Shown here: one piece after another, positions 34,766 to 43,996 of the stretch
Position numbering within the stretch: the stretch's first letter is position 1
Layout of the letters: each line of letters begins with the position of its first letter
From: Anaerotruncus rubiinfantis
GTDB taxonomy: Bacteria > Bacillota > Clostridia > Oscillospirales > Ruminococcaceae
Assembly (NCBI RefSeq): GCF_900078395.1
Contig: NZ_FKLA01000009.1
Span: 533,305 to 597,304 of the forward strand
Reading direction: 5' to 3'
Length of the DNA: 64,000 nucleotides
The notes under the pieces: model-generated
What the model was told of the DNA's origin: nothing
The model's database searches: none
Seen by the model: the letters and a program-made list of their open reading frames with translations, nothing else
Position numbers and translations under genes: made by a program

Positions 34766-36034
34766 GTGAAACTGACTGATTATGAGAAAGAACTTTTAAA
34801 CGGCGACCACGGCGAAGCAGTCCAGATGGCAATGCGTGTCCTTTATGATCTGGGTGAATATTATGGCGCGGATGACTTTGTCGAGATTACTGCATGCCAT
34901 GATGACAGCACGGTCTATTTCGGGGAAGCGCAGGTCGCTTTTGCGGAATATCTTGCTGCCATGGGTGCCAAATTTGCAGTACCGACTTCCACCAACGCCT
35001 GTGCATTGGACATGGAGAGATGGGACATTCAAAAGCATGAGGCAAGTTGGATGGCAGCTACCCGCCGCATTGAAGCTTCTCACCTGAAAATGGGGGCAGT
35101 ACCATCCTGGACTTGTGCGCCTTACCAGACGGGATTTTCTCCTGTCTTTGGTTCGCAGGTGGCGTTTGCGGAGTCGAATGTGATCAGCTTTATGAATTCG
35201 ATCGTTGGCGCCCGCACAAACCGCTATGCAGGGCCGTTGGAGTTGCTGTGTGGTATAGCTGGCCGCGCGCCCAATTTTGGATTACATAAAACGGAAAACC
35301 GATATGCACAGGGACTAGTCATTCTGGGGGACGACATCAAAGAAGAGATGTTTGATGACCCCAGTATGTTCAACTATGTGGCTTATGCATACGGTAAAAT
35401 CGTCGGGAACCGTGTCTGGGCGCTTCAGGGGATGCCCAAGCGGAATCTGACGATGGATAATTTAAAACAATTCAGTGCGACGGTGGCTTCTTCCGGAGGA
35501 ATTGCATTGTTCCATCTGATTGGGATTACTCCTGAAGCGCAGACTTTGGAAATGGCTTTTGGTGGAAAAGAACCGAAAGAGGTTGTCATCATCGGCCTGA
35601 AGGAGCTGAAAGAGGCGGAATCTCAATTATGCAACTATGACGAGACGGGGACGATCGATCTGGTATCTTTGGGTTGTCCTCATTTTTCCTGCGCAGAGTT
35701 CCAAGACTTGGAAGACAAACTGGCTGGCAGACGCATCCATCCCGATACTGCAATGTGGATTTTTACCAGCCGTGCCAATTACGCAAATGTGGAATCAAGT
35801 GGTTTACTGGCGCGTATTCAGCGGCTGGGCGTACAGGTTTTTGTCGATGGCTGCCTGATGGAGTATCCCACAAAGAGATGGGGAACAAGATCTATCATGA
35901 CCAACTCAGGTAAGTTTGGCACTTATTGCTTTAACAAAGTAGGGATTCATCCGGTATTTGGCAACCTGCAGGATTGCGTAGAGACCGCGGTCCAGGGAAA
36001 GGTTGTCCGGGGAGGTGCAGCATGGGACAGATAA
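34766..36034 (+). CDS. Aconitase X large (catalytic) subunit
   Basis: 422 residues of the AcnX catalytic family, related to aconitase. Recognisable segments: VPTSTNACALDMERW, GSQVAFAESNVISFMNSIVGARTN (split here by length), LHKTENRYA, GCPHFSCAEF and IMTNSGKFGTYC. AcnX enzymes in bacteria dehydrate cis-3-hydroxy-L-proline to pyrroline-2-carboxylate and use a small swivelling subunit, encoded by the overlapping next gene. Context with a proline-racemase-family enzyme supports a hydroxyproline-type substrate; a 3,4-dihydroxyproline is an attractive alternative (inference). Confidence 0.88.
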   Translation: MKLTDYEKELLNGDHGEAVQMAMRVLYDLGEYYGADDFVEITACHDDSTVYFGEAQVAFAEYLAAMGAKFAVPTSTNACALDMERWDIQKHEASWMAATRRIEASHLKMGAVPSWTCAPYQTGFSPVFGSQVAFAESNVISFMNSIVGARTNRYAGPLELLCGIAGRAPNFGLHKTENRYAQGLVILGDDIKEEMFDDPSMFNYVAYAYGKIVGNRVWALQGMPKRNLTMDNLKQFSATVASSGGIALFHLIGITPEAQTLEMAFGGKEPKEVVIIGLKELKEAESQLCNYDETGTIDLVSLGCPHFSCAEFQDLEDKLAGRRIHPDTAMWIFTSRANYANVESSGLLARIQRLGVQVFVDGCLMEYPTKRWGTRSIMTNSGKFGTYCFNKVGIHPVFGNLQDCVETAVQGKVVRGGAAWDR

Positions 36035-36447
36035 CCTTAAAATGCAAAAACGTAATTGCTGCTTCTAAGAGGATTTCACTGGTACACTCCAACGATTCCT
36101 TTAGTTTTGTGGGTGGTGTCAACATACAGACCGGTGAGATCGCGGATTATCGCCACGCCAACTATCAGCAGAACATCGCGGGCAAAGCGTTTGCCTTTCC
36201 CTTTGGAAGAGGCAGTAGCGGCGCGGGGCTGGTGCTGATGGAAATGCTGCGCATCGGGACGGCTCCAGCGGCCATTATCAATGTGTATACCGATCCTGTT
36301 ATTTTAACAGGTCCTCTGATTTGTAAACATTTTTACAATCAGATTCTTCCAGTCATCAATCTCAGCGAGGAAAATTTCAAGAAACTGGAAAGAGCAAAAG
36401 AAATTGAAATCTTTGCAGATAAGGAAGAATTGATTGTCTATCAATAA
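36022..36447 (+). CDS. Aconitase X small (swivel, DUF126) subunit
   Basis: 141 residues from ATG 36022 (GGAGGTG upstream), overlapping the large subunit gene by 13 bases. The loop FPFGRGSSGAGLVLMEML is the DUF126 signature, with the active-site serine in RGSSG. It completes the AcnX dehydratase; the overlap implies coupled, equimolar synthesis. Confidence 0.9.
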   Translation: MGQITLKCKNVIAASKRISLVHSNDSFSFVGGVNIQTGEIADYRHANYQQNIAGKAFAFPFGRGSSGAGLVLMEMLRIGTAPAAIINVYTDPVILTGPLICKHFYNQILPVINLSEENFKKLERAKEIEIFADKEELIVYQ

Positions 36448-36475
36448 GACGGATTATAATTAAGGAGAGAACCAT

Positions 36476-37363
36476 ATGAAAAAGTTCAGTGGAATGTATG
36501 CTGCGATTCCGACCCCCTTTGCGGCAGATGGGAGCATCATCCGGGAATCTTTTGAAAAAATCTGCGAACGGATCATTGCCGCAGGTATGCAGGGTATTCT
36601 TGTTTGTGGCAGCACAGGAGAGTATTCTGCCCTGACGACTGAAGAAAGAAAGACGGCCATGAAGATGGTGGTGGATATTGTTGGCGGACGCTGTAATACC
36701 ATGGCCAGCTGCGCCGGGCATAATCAGGAGGAGACTCTTGAAATGGTCAAATATGCGGAATCCATCGGCATTGATTTCGCGCTGGTTGTTACGCCCTACT
36801 ATCTGACCACGACGGAGGAAGGGATCTATCGCTACTACAAGGCCATCAGTGATGTGATAAAGGGCGATATGGGTTTGCTGCTCTATAACTATCCCGAGGT
36901 GACGACGGTAAAGCTGTCTGTGGAGTTCATCCAGAAGCTGGCGGAGATTCCCCATGTGGCTGGGATTAAGGATTCTGACACGCTTGACCACACAAGTAAG
37001 CTGATTGGGGCAATGGCGGGTAAAGAGTTCGGCATTGTCAACGGCTATGAGCATCTTGCGATCGGTACGATGGTAACCGGCGCGGCCGGCACTGTTGGCA
37101 TTATCCATGGCCTATGTCCTGAGCAGATGATGGCGATTTATAATGCGGTTCAGGAAAATGATATCAAGACCGCAATGGAAGTGAATGACAAAATGCGTGC
37201 CCTGTATACGCTGATGGAGAGAGAACCTGTACCTGCTCCGATCAAGGCGGCATTTAATATCCTGGGGATTCCATGCGGAGCGCCCAGACTGCCTTTGCTG
37301 CCGGCTTCCAACGAACTGGAGGAGGAACTGAAGGTTGAGATGGAAAAACTCGGCATGCTGTGA
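36476..37363 (+). CDS. DapA-family keto-acid aldolase
   Basis: 295 residues, typical length. Schiff-base lysine in VAGIKDSDTLDH, tyrosine in LLYNYPEVT, and carboxylate loop CGSTGEYSALT. Members of this family cleave or form 2-keto acids with pyruvate as one partner. Placed after aconitase X, it could cleave the ring-opened 2-keto acid; if that acid is 5-amino-4-hydroxy-2-oxopentanoate, the products would be pyruvate and aminoacetaldehyde. The family is firm, the substrate inferred. Second DapA-type gene in the window; the other is at 22917. Confidence 0.88.
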   Translation: MKKFSGMYAAIPTPFAADGSIIRESFEKICERIIAAGMQGILVCGSTGEYSALTTEERKTAMKMVVDIVGGRCNTMASCAGHNQEETLEMVKYAESIGIDFALVVTPYYLTTTEEGIYRYYKAISDVIKGDMGLLLYNYPEVTTVKLSVEFIQKLAEIPHVAGIKDSDTLDHTSKLIGAMAGKEFGIVNGYEHLAIGTMVTGAAGTVGIIHGLCPEQMMAIYNAVQENDIKTAMEVNDKMRALYTLMEREPVPAPIKAAFNILGIPCGAPRLPLLPASNELEEELKVEMEKLGML

Positions 37364-37403
37364 TTCAAAGTTACAACAACCTGAATGGAAAGGATAAACG
37401 ACG

Positions 37404-38573
37404 ATGTTTACAATTGATTCTTACCTACCCACGCGAATCGTGTTCGGATATGGCCGTCTGAAGGAGCTTGCTTCTATGGAGCTGCCCGGAAAGAAAGCCT
37501 TGATCTGCGTGACAGAAGATGGCCTGATGGCCCAGCTGGGCGTCCAACAGAGGGTGGAATCGCTGCTCCGGGAAAACGGCACGGAGTATGTTTTGTTTGA
37601 CAGGGTCTGCGTCAATCCCCCCAAGTCTGTCGTGGAGGCTGCCGTGGCGGTCGCTCGGGAGAATGGCTGCGACTTCATGTTGGGTCTTGGCGGCGGCGCC
37701 AGCATCGATGTGGCTAAAGCGGCAGCGGCGATGATGGTAAATGATGGCGACCTGTGGGATTATGGCTATACCGGAACCGGCGGACGCAGGGAACTGCAAA
37801 AAGCGCTGCCCATCGTTACGATTTCCACGACTTGCGGTACCGGGACGGAAACTGACCAGTATTGTGTGATCACCCATGACGAGACCCGTGAGAAGCTTGA
37901 CTTCACTTCGGAGGCCATTTTCCCCACCATCTCGATTATCGATCCGGAACTGATGATGACGCTCCCTCGGTCCCTGACTATCATGCAGGGCTTCGACGCG
38001 CTTTTCCACAATGCGGAATGCTATGTGACCAATGGCCACCGCAACCGCCTGCTGGATCTGTATTCCGCCGACGGGGTGAAGGTGGTGGCTGAAAACCTGA
38101 CCAAGGTGGTCAACGATCCGACCGATGCGCAAGCCCGTACCAACCTGGCCTATGCGGCCGACATCCTGGGCGGCTACAGCATGGCGCTGGACAGCGTGAC
38201 CTCCCATCATATCTTAGCCCAGACCCTGGGAGGTTATTATCCAGGGTTCCCCCACGGCGCGACCCTGATCGTGGTGGCCGAAGCTTACTATAAGAGGGTT
38301 TGTTCCCTGCTGCCGGATGAGTTTGACGAGTTGGGCGAGCTGATGGGTGAAACCCGCGATCCTGCCAACCCCGGTTATGCTTATGTGAAGGCGTTGATCC
38401 GCCTGCTGGACGAGACTGGCGCTCGATCTATGAAAATGTCGGAGTATGGCGTAAAGAAAGAGGATTTCCAGAAGATCGTCGACATGACGGTGGATCAGGT
38501 AGGTATCGCGTTGGATCGGTACCAGCTTACCAAGCAGGACTTTATGGATATGCTGGAGGAGTCCTATCGTTAA
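37404..38573 (+). CDS. Iron-containing (class III) alcohol dehydrogenase
   Basis: 389 residues. NAD-binding GLGGGASIDVAKAAA, metal ligands in FDALFHNAECYV (Asp, His) and SHHILAQTLGGYYPGFPHGAT (His, His). These enzymes interconvert alcohols and aldehydes with NAD(H). It lies between the aldolase and eutB. It could act as the EutG-type acetaldehyde reductase, or reduce aminoacetaldehyde to ethanolamine and so feed EutBC. No encapsulation-peptide-like tail is visible at either end. Confidence 0.9.
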   Translation: MFTIDSYLPTRIVFGYGRLKELASMELPGKKALICVTEDGLMAQLGVQQRVESLLRENGTEYVLFDRVCVNPPKSVVEAAVAVARENGCDFMLGLGGGASIDVAKAAAAMMVNDGDLWDYGYTGTGGRRELQKALPIVTISTTCGTGTETDQYCVITHDETREKLDFTSEAIFPTISIIDPELMMTLPRSLTIMQGFDALFHNAECYVTNGHRNRLLDLYSADGVKVVAENLTKVVNDPTDAQARTNLAYAADILGGYSMALDSVTSHHILAQTLGGYYPGFPHGATLIVVAEAYYKRVCSLLPDEFDELGELMGETRDPANPGYAYVKALIRLLDETGARSMKMSEYGVKKEDFQKIVDMTVDQVGIALDRYQLTKQDFMDMLEESYR

Positions 38574-38594
38574 TGGAATCAGGCGTATCCCTAA

Positions 38595-38620
38595 CGGCTG
38601 CCGCGGCAAGGCGGCAGCCG
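38595..38620 (+). promoter_or_regulatory. GC-rich hairpin upstream of eutB
   Basis: CGGCTGCCG (38595-38603) pairs with 38612-38620; a weaker pairing (CAGGTG with CACCTG) follows at about 38635-38662. No T-run. In the 159-base gap before eutB I see neither a B12 riboswitch box nor the EutV-type terminator pair. Confidence 0.45.
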
Positions 38621-38732
38621 GCGGGGGCCTTTACAGGTGTTTGATTCGATAACCCCCACCTGTGGAATACAAAAGATAAAATTTCCGTGAAAACAAAACA
38701 GCAATGATTTCATGGGAAAGGACAGCAAAAAG

Positions 38733-40100
38733 ATGAAACTGAAAACAACACTGAATGGGAAAACCTATCAGTTTAAAGATATCAAAGACGTTCTGGCAAA
38801 GGCGAACGAGCCCAAGTCCTGCGACCGCTATCAAAAAATCGCGGCAGAGACCATGTCGGAACGCGTTGCGGCTAAAATCGTGCTGTCGGAGATGACTGTG
38901 CAGGATCTCACGGAGAACCCCACAGTCCCCTATGAAAAAGACGAGGTGACCCGCGTCAATATAGACGGGCTGAACCGCAGCGCCTATGAGGCGAAAAAGA
39001 ATATGACCATCGGACAGCTGCGGGAATGGGTCCTGGATCATAAGACAACCTGCGACGACTTGGTACGCAGCTCCCGCGCTTTTACCGGAGAGGTGGCAGC
39101 GGGCGTTGCAAAGCTGATGTCCACGATGGATCTGGTCTATGGAGCGGCAAAGATCCATCATGTGACGAGATGCAACACCGCCATTGGCCAGCCCGGGGTT
39201 TTGACTTTCCGCAACCAGCCGAACAGCCCAACGGACGATCCGCAGGAAGTCCTGATCCAGATGCTGGAGGGGTTGTCCTACGGCAGCGGCGACGCCTGCA
39301 TCGGAATCAATCCGGTGGAAAACAATGTGGAAAGCACCCGCCGTATTGCGGAGGCTGTATATGATTTCCTATGCAAAAAGGAGGTTCCCACCCAATTGGT
39401 AGTGCTCTCCCATATGCGTACGCAGATGGAGGCGCTGCGGAAGGGGGTGCCTCTGTCGATGGTGTTCCAGTCTATCGCGGGTACCGAAGAGGGCAATCAG
39501 GCTTTTGGCGTGGATAAGGCGCTGTGTGAGGAGGCCAGGGAACTGGCGAGGGAATTCGCGGTCAGCAGCGGTCCCAACCAGTTGTATTTTGAGACGGGAC
39601 AGGGCTCCGAGGCGTCTATCGGCGCGGACTGCGGCGTCGACGAGATGACGCTGGAAGCCCGTACATATGGATTCGGACGGTATTTCCGCCCCTTTATGGT
39701 GAATAATGTGTCAGGCTTTATCGGTCCGGAAACGCTGTTTGACGGCAAGGAAATGATCCGCGCCAGCCTGGAGGATCACTTCATGGGCAAGCTGATGGGC
39801 TTGCCCATGGGGGTGGCACCCTGCTATACGAACCACACATCCATCACGCAGGACGACCAGGAAATTGCCACAATGCTGCTGAATCTGGCGGGTGCCAATT
39901 ATTATATTGGTATTTCCGGAGCGGATGACATTATGCTCTCCTATCAGGACACCAGCTATCATGACAATGCCACACTGCGGGAGATGACCGGAAGGCTTCC
40001 GGCCCCGGAATTCCATAAGTGGCTTATGAAATATGGGATCGTCGACGAAAAGGGCAGGCTGCTGCCGCGCGCAGGCGACGCCTCCATTTTCCTGGATTGA
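38733..40100 (+). CDS. eutB: Ethanolamine ammonia-lyase large subunit
   Basis: 455 residues from ATG 38733, matching EutB length; an ATG at 38712 is less well placed. EutB hallmarks include VAAGVAKLMSTMDLVYGAAK, RNQPNSPTDDPQE, YGSGDACIGINPV, LYFETGQGSEAS and NYYIGISGADDIML. With EutC and adenosylcobalamin it converts ethanolamine to acetaldehyde and ammonia inside the microcompartment. First gene of the Eut part of the locus, 159 bases after the alcohol dehydrogenase gene on the same strand. Confidence 0.95.
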   Translation: MKLKTTLNGKTYQFKDIKDVLAKANEPKSCDRYQKIAAETMSERVAAKIVLSEMTVQDLTENPTVPYEKDEVTRVNIDGLNRSAYEAKKNMTIGQLREWVLDHKTTCDDLVRSSRAFTGEVAAGVAKLMSTMDLVYGAAKIHHVTRCNTAIGQPGVLTFRNQPNSPTDDPQEVLIQMLEGLSYGSGDACIGINPVENNVESTRRIAEAVYDFLCKKEVPTQLVVLSHMRTQMEALRKGVPLSMVFQSIAGTEEGNQAFGVDKALCEEARELAREFAVSSGPNQLYFETGQGSEASIGADCGVDEMTLEARTYGFGRYFRPFMVNNVSGFIGPETLFDGKEMIRASLEDHFMGKLMGLPMGVAPCYTNHTSITQDDQEIATMLLNLAGANYYIGISGADDIMLSYQDTSYHDNATLREMTGRLPAPEFHKWLMKYGIVDEKGRLLPRAGDASIFLD

Positions 40101-40113
40101 AAGGGGTGGCGTT

Positions 40114-41028
40114 TTGAACGAGAAAACATTGCGCGAATTGATCCTGGATACGATCCGGGAAGTGGTGACGGATGGTGGTGCGGAAGAAATCACAAAGATC
40201 CAGAAGCCGCAGACTGCATCGCCCAGAGCAGCGGAAGAAATGAATCCAGCCTGCGTGATCTGTGACGAAGAGGTTGCAGATCTTTCGGCTGTTGATTTTC
40301 GAAAGGTGATCTCCGTTCCAGATCCTGCGCATCCGGAACAGTTTCAGGAGCTGCGGGAGAAGTCCGCCGGCCGCATCGGTATCTGGCGGGCGGGCCCCCG
40401 GTACCGGACGGAAAGCTATTTGCGCTTCCGGGCGGACCATGCGGCTGCCATGGACGCGGTGTTCCAGGATGTTCCGCAGGCTCTGCTGGATCGGATGGGA
40501 CTGCTGCAGGTAAAGACGCTCTGTGAGAATAAGGATGATTATTTGACCCGCCCGGACAAGGGACGGATGTTCTCCCAAGAGACACTGGAACGCATAAAGA
40601 AAAATTGCACCCCCAATCCTGATGTGCAGATCATATTGGCGGACGGTCTGTCTTCTACAGCCATCGCAGACAATGCGGAGGATATTCTGCCCGCCATCAT
40701 GCAGGGCTTGGCGCATCAGAATATAACCGTGGGCACCCCGTTTTTTGTGAAGTACGGCAGAGTCCCGGCCATGGATCCCATCACGGAACTGCTGGGGGCA
40801 AAAGTGACGGTCATATTGGTGGGCGAAAGGCCGGGACTGGCGACAAGGGGTTCGATGAGCGCATATATGACTTACGGCGGCTATGTAGGTATGCCGGAAG
40901 CTGGAAGAACCGTTCTGTCCAACATTCATAAGGCAGGCACCAATGCTCCGGAAGCAGGGGCGTATATTGCGGAGCTGTGCCTGCGCATGCTGAAAGAGAA
41001 GGTTTCCGGGCTGGATCTAGTCATCTGA
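40114..41028 (+). CDS. eutC: Ethanolamine ammonia-lyase small subunit
   Basis: 304 residues from a TTG start at 40114 (AAGGGGTGG upstream). The first 17 residues (NEKTLRELILDTIREVV) form an amphipathic helix like those that send EutC into the shell. The body has GRIGIWRAGPRYRTESYLRF, ADGLSSTAIADNAED, VGERPGLATRGSMSAYMTY and NIHKAGTNAPEAG, all typical. Forms the B12-binding lyase with EutB. Confidence 0.95.
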   Translation: MNEKTLRELILDTIREVVTDGGAEEITKIQKPQTASPRAAEEMNPACVICDEEVADLSAVDFRKVISVPDPAHPEQFQELREKSAGRIGIWRAGPRYRTESYLRFRADHAAAMDAVFQDVPQALLDRMGLLQVKTLCENKDDYLTRPDKGRMFSQETLERIKKNCTPNPDVQIILADGLSSTAIADNAEDILPAIMQGLAHQNITVGTPFFVKYGRVPAMDPITELLGAKVTVILVGERPGLATRGSMSAYMTYGGYVGMPEAGRTVLSNIHKAGTNAPEAGAYIAELCLRMLKEKVSGLDLVI

Positions 41029-41056
41029 CCGTATTTCCGCAAAAAGGAGCATAGCC

Positions 41057-41404
41057 ATGGAACTGAAAGGAAAAGAACGGATTATCCAGGAATTTGTCCC
41101 TGGCAAACAGATCACGCTGGCGCACATCATCGCAAATCCGGACGAGAGCCTGTATCAGAAGATGGGGCTGGTGGACGGCAAGGGGGCTCTGGGGATTTTC
41201 ACCATCACACCCAGCGAAGGCGCGATCATTGCCGCAGACGTAGCTGCCAAGTCCGCGGAGGTGCAGGTGGGATTTGTTGACCGGTTCAACGGGTCCCTAG
41301 TGATCACTGGCGATGTGGCCGCGATCCATTCGGCCGCGGAGGGCATCATGGACATCCTGTGCGCAAAGATGGGATTTACGCCGACAAGCATTACAAAGAC
41401 TTAA
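41057..41404 (+). CDS. eutS: Microcompartment shell protein EutS (circularly permuted BMC)
   Basis: 115 residues. The N-terminus FVPGKQITLAHIIANP is the diagnostic EutS/PduU start, followed by a permuted BMC domain (GALGIFTITPSEGAIIAADV, NGSLVITGDVAAIHSAAEGI). It forms bent hexamers in the shell. Confidence 0.95.
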   Translation: MELKGKERIIQEFVPGKQITLAHIIANPDESLYQKMGLVDGKGALGIFTITPSEGAIIAADVAAKSAEVQVGFVDRFNGSLVITGDVAAIHSAAEGIMDILCAKMGFTPTSITKT

Positions 41405-41408
41405 GCTT

Positions 41409-41846
41409 ATGAAACGATTGATGCTGATTGGGCGCACCTTCTCTGGAAAAACTACCCTGTGTCAATTTCTAAACCATGAGGCCATACGTTACCACAAGAC
41501 GCAGACGATCCAGATTGTAGATAAGAGAATGATTGATACGCCTGGCGAATACTTGGAACAAAGACATTTCCGGGGAGCGCTTTCCGTAACGTCCACCCAG
41601 GCGGATGTGATTGGCCTGGTTCAGGACGCAGCGGAAAAGGGGACGATGTTTCCACCATCGTTCAGCAGTATGTTTGCTCTGCCGGTGATCGGGATCATCA
41701 CTAAGACGGATCTGGCGGATACCGCGTCCATTGTACAGGCGGAAAGCTATCTGCGCATGGCAGGCGTCTCAAAAATATTCGTAACCAGCAGTTACTGCGG
41801 GGAAGGGTTTGAACCCTTGAAGGCGTACTTGGGATACGATGAATAA
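41409..41846 (+). CDS. eutP: EutP/PduV-type small GTPase-like protein
   Basis: 145 residues from ATG 41409, four bases after the eutS stop; no clear binding site, so it is probably translationally coupled. P-loop LIGRTFSGKTTLCQ, switch/Walker B-like IDTPGEYLE, and TKTDLAD for base binding. EutP/PduV proteins associate with the microcompartment; acetate kinase activity has been reported for EutP. Note GRTFSGKTT in place of the more common GxxGxGKTT spacing, still a valid P-loop. Confidence 0.88.
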   Translation: MKRLMLIGRTFSGKTTLCQFLNHEAIRYHKTQTIQIVDKRMIDTPGEYLEQRHFRGALSVTSTQADVIGLVQDAAEKGTMFPPSFSSMFALPVIGIITKTDLADTASIVQAESYLRMAGVSKIFVTSSYCGEGFEPLKAYLGYDE

Positions 41847-41863
41847 CATAAGGCAGGCAGCAT

Positions 41864-43294
41864 ATGCAGGAAATCATTGAAAGTGTCGGAATCGACATCG
41901 GGACCTCCACTACGCAGCTGATTTTCAGCAGGCTGGTCATGGAAAATTTAACCAGTGGATATTCCGTCCCGAAAATTACAATTGTTGATAAAGAAATTAC
42001 CTATCGAAGCAGCATCTATACGACCCCTCTGCGCTCCGAAACGGAGATCGACGCGAAACGGGTTTCTGAAATCGTGCGCACAGAATACCAACATGCCGGC
42101 AAGCGGCCGGAGGACATCCAAACGGGAGCGGTGATCATCACCGGCGAAACGGCCCGGAAGAAAAATGCCTCCGCCATGCTGGAAGCGCTGAGCGCTATGG
42201 CCGGAGAGTTTGTGGTGGCAACGGCGGGACCGGATCTGGAATCCGTTCTTTCGGCCCGCGGCGCCGGGACGGACACACTCTCTGCCAAGGAGCGGTGTAC
42301 AGTAGCCAATCTGGACATCGGCGGAGGAACCACCAATATCGCGCTTTTTCATAAAGGAACCCTTGCGGGTGTTTCCTGCCTGGATATCGGGGGACGGCTT
42401 ATCAAGCTGCAGGATGGCAAAATTACATACATCTATCAAAAAATTGCGGCTTTGGCGGACGAGCATGGGATATCTGTCAAAACCGGCGATCGCGCGGACA
42501 TTGGGACGCTGGAAAAGATTTGCGGGCTCATGGCGGACCAGTTGGCCCAGGCGCTGCATTTGAAGCGGATGGAGCCGGATCATCAACAGTATTATACAAA
42601 TAAAGGGAAACCGTTGGGGACTGAGCCAGAAGTGCAAGCCGTCACTTTCAGCGGCGGGGTAGCGGATTTTGTCTATGAGCCGGGGACAGAAGATGTGTTT
42701 CGGTTCAACGACATCGGTATCTTGCTGGGAAGGGCTGTCGCCATGCATCCGGCTTTCCGGAACATCCGGACTTTCCGAGCAAAAGAAACGATCCGGGCGA
42801 CGGTGATCGGTGCGGGAAACCATACAACCGAGGTAAGCGGGAGCACGATCTCTTATAATATAGCCCGGTTTCCTATAAAAAACATCCCCATTGTACGGGT
42901 GGAAATCGAAAATGAAACCACAGCGGAAGGGGTAATAGAGTCACTGCAGCGGCAGATCCCCATGTATTTTGCGGAGGGGAAGCCGGAACAACTGGCTCTG
43001 GCACTGTCTGGGAATGGCTGGACCTCTTTCCGGGAGATACAAAAACTGGCGGAGAGTATCTGCGCGGGCGGAAAAGCGGTGTTGGAGAGCGAGTTTCCGT
43101 TGATCGTCATATTAGAACAAGATATTGGAAAAGTCCTTGGAAATGCATTGCGATACCGGCTTGGGAACGAAAAGGAAATCATCTGTCTGGACAGTATCGC
43201 GGCAAAGAGCGGCGATTATATCGACATTGGTGTTCCAGTGGCAAACGGCAGAGTGATTCCAGTGATCATTAAAACGCTGATCATGAATTCCTGA
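41864..43294 (+). CDS. eutA: Ethanolamine ammonia-lyase reactivating factor
   Basis: 476 residues. Actin/Hsp70-like ATPase motifs: SVGIDIGTSTTQLIFSRL near the start, ANLDIGGGTTNIALF, VSCLDIGGRLI, TFSGGVADFVYEP. EutA releases damaged cobalamin from the EutBC lyase at the cost of ATP. It sits between eutP and eutL, a normal Eut order. Confidence 0.94.
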   Translation: MQEIIESVGIDIGTSTTQLIFSRLVMENLTSGYSVPKITIVDKEITYRSSIYTTPLRSETEIDAKRVSEIVRTEYQHAGKRPEDIQTGAVIITGETARKKNASAMLEALSAMAGEFVVATAGPDLESVLSARGAGTDTLSAKERCTVANLDIGGGTTNIALFHKGTLAGVSCLDIGGRLIKLQDGKITYIYQKIAALADEHGISVKTGDRADIGTLEKICGLMADQLAQALHLKRMEPDHQQYYTNKGKPLGTEPEVQAVTFSGGVADFVYEPGTEDVFRFNDIGILLGRAVAMHPAFRNIRTFRAKETIRATVIGAGNHTTEVSGSTISYNIARFPIKNIPIVRVEIENETTAEGVIESLQRQIPMYFAEGKPEQLALALSGNGWTSFREIQKLAESICAGGKAVLESEFPLIVILEQDIGKVLGNALRYRLGNEKEIICLDSIAAKSGDYIDIGVPVANGRVIPVIIKTLIMNS

Positions 43295-43319
43295 GCCTTG
43301 GCAAAGAGAGGTGGAGCGG

Positions 43320-43973
43320 TTGAAAGGGGACGTCATCAAAACGACTATTCTGGCAACCAGAATGATCGCGAATCTGGAGCCTTCCATGGCCAAAGCGCTG
43401 GGCGTTTCCCCGGAGTTCCATTCCGCGGCGCTTTTGACGACTACATGTGATGATGTGACGTATGTGGCGTTGGATGAGGCGACAAAACGGGTGCCGTCGG
43501 AAGTGGCGTTTGCAAAGAGCTTTTATGGCGGCGCCGATAATGCCAATACCGAACTGGCGGGTGAAATTTTGGGTATTTTGGCAGGGCCGGATCCGGAGAC
43601 GGTGCGGAGCGGATTGAAAAGCTGTATCGATGCGATTGAGAATGATGTGCACTTCATTTCCGCCAACGACGAGGACAGTATTATCTATCTGGCGCACTGT
43701 ATCTCCAGAACCGGAAAATACCTTTCCAAGCTGGCGGATATCCCCGAAGGCGATTCGCTGGCCTATCTGATCGCGCCGCCGCTGGAAGCGATGTTTGGCG
43801 TGGACGCCGCTTTGAAAGCGGCGGATGTCAGGCTGTGCGTATTGTATGAGCCCCCGACTGAGACCAACTTTGGCGGCGCGCTGCTGACGGGAAGCCAGTC
43901 CGCCTGCAAGGCTGCGTGCGAGGCGTTTGCGAGCGCGGTTGAGGCGGTTGCCGAAGCGCCCAGGGAGATTTAA
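43320..43973 (+). CDS. eutL: Microcompartment shell protein EutL (tandem BMC trimer)
   Basis: 217 residues from TTG 43320, eight bases after AGAGG; the in-frame GTG at 43311 overlaps that site. EutL features: LATRMIANLEPSMAKALG, TTTCDDVTYVALDEATK, FYGGADNANTELAGEI and GSQSACKAACEAF. EutL trimers have a gated central pore thought to pass large molecules. Confidence 0.93.
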   Translation: MKGDVIKTTILATRMIANLEPSMAKALGVSPEFHSAALLTTTCDDVTYVALDEATKRVPSEVAFAKSFYGGADNANTELAGEILGILAGPDPETVRSGLKSCIDAIENDVHFISANDEDSIIYLAHCISRTGKYLSKLADIPEGDSLAYLIAPPLEAMFGVDAALKAADVRLCVLYEPPTETNFGGALLTGSQSACKAACEAFASAVEAVAEAPREI

Positions 43974-43996
43974 AAGATGCGAAAGGACGGGACGGT

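Noticed and set aside
36476..37363. Aldolase as lysine-biosynthetic DapA
   Set aside because: The gene lies in a catabolic/microcompartment locus, and another DapA-type gene is also in a catabolic operon; no lysine genes are near.
38574..38732. Possible B12 riboswitch or EutV antitermination site upstream of eutB
   Set aside because: Two hairpins exist, but I see no B12 box and no matching terminator pair, so neither call is supported.
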